Assembly: GCA_955652855.1 (NCBI GenBank)
Contig: CATPCN010000016.1
Location: 1-5,698, forward strand
Length of the DNA: 5,698 nucleotides
From: an uncultured Chthoniobacterales bacterium
GTDB lineage: Bacteria; Verrucomicrobiota; Verrucomicrobiae; Chthoniobacterales; UBA10450
Reading direction: 5' to 3'
The position numbers and the translations under genes were made by a program. Below are positions 5,689 to 5,698 of the stretch, one piece after another. The notes beneath the pieces were generated by a model. That model made no database searches. It was not told where the DNA came from and saw nothing but the letters and a program-made list of their open reading frames with translations. Each line of letters opens with the position of its first letter. The stretch's first letter is position 1.

Positions 5689-5698
5689 ATGTTGAAGA
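5689..5698 (+). CDS. Start of an unidentified gene (first three codons, runs off right edge)
   Basis: ATG 5689 is followed by TTG AAG (Met-Leu-Lys) at the window edge. GGAG (5680-5683) lies 5 nt upstream, a good Shine-Dalgarno sequence and spacing. A promoter and long leader precede it with no other plausible start. Ten bases are too few to identify the product. Confidence 0.5.

Overview
The window is GC-rich DNA of a Gram-negative bacterium. A large TonB-dependent outer-membrane receptor, a lipoprotein with a lipobox, a Sec-exported periplasmic protein and a TldD-like protein all fit a proteobacterium. The wording of the receptor's plug domain (GSNIKR, GALPVQVLTRQDIDRTGA) recalls receptors I know from Burkholderiales-like Betaproteobacteria, but that placement is inference. 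Nothing points to a phage, plasmid, insertion sequence, CRISPR array, tRNA or rRNA.

Layout from left to right. (1) The first 65 codons of a TldD/PmbA-family protein run off the left edge on the minus strand. (2) Divergent from it, after a 217-bp gap, is a small lipoprotein of an uncharacterised family on the plus strand (414-803). (3) Converging on it, with only 1 bp between the stop codons, is a minus-strand pair of GNAT acetyltransferases. The promoter-proximal gene (1329-1853) resembles the phosphinothricin/amino-acid N-acetyltransferase group. The distal gene (805-1332) resembles the diamine/thialysine (SSAT-like) group. They share a 4-nt overlap and look translationally coupled. (4) A 151-bp divergent intergenic region separates the pair from the receptor. 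It holds a candidate extended -10 for the GNAT genes, a recurring TTGYAAC heptamer and two mutually exclusive small hairpins in the receptor leader. (5) The 896-residue TonB-dependent receptor (2005-4695) ends at a textbook UUCG-loop terminator (4727-4755). (6) A 158-residue exported helical protein follows (4851-5327). (7) The last ~360 bp contain no convincing gene. They carry a sigma-70-like promoter followed by a long leader with three strong hairpins, ending at a Shine-Dalgarno sequence and the first three codons of another gene at the right edge.

The genes do not form one pathway. The receptor takes up an unidentified ligand across the outer membrane, and its plus-strand neighbour acts in the periplasm, but a terminator lies between them, so co-transcription is not implied. 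The two acetyltransferases form their own operon.

I do not see a clear new multi-gene system. The two observations most worth following are a near-perfect intrinsic terminator (hairpin plus seven U) inside the coding sequence of the distal GNAT gene, on its sense strand, and the long structured leader at the right edge, which could be a cis-regulatory RNA.
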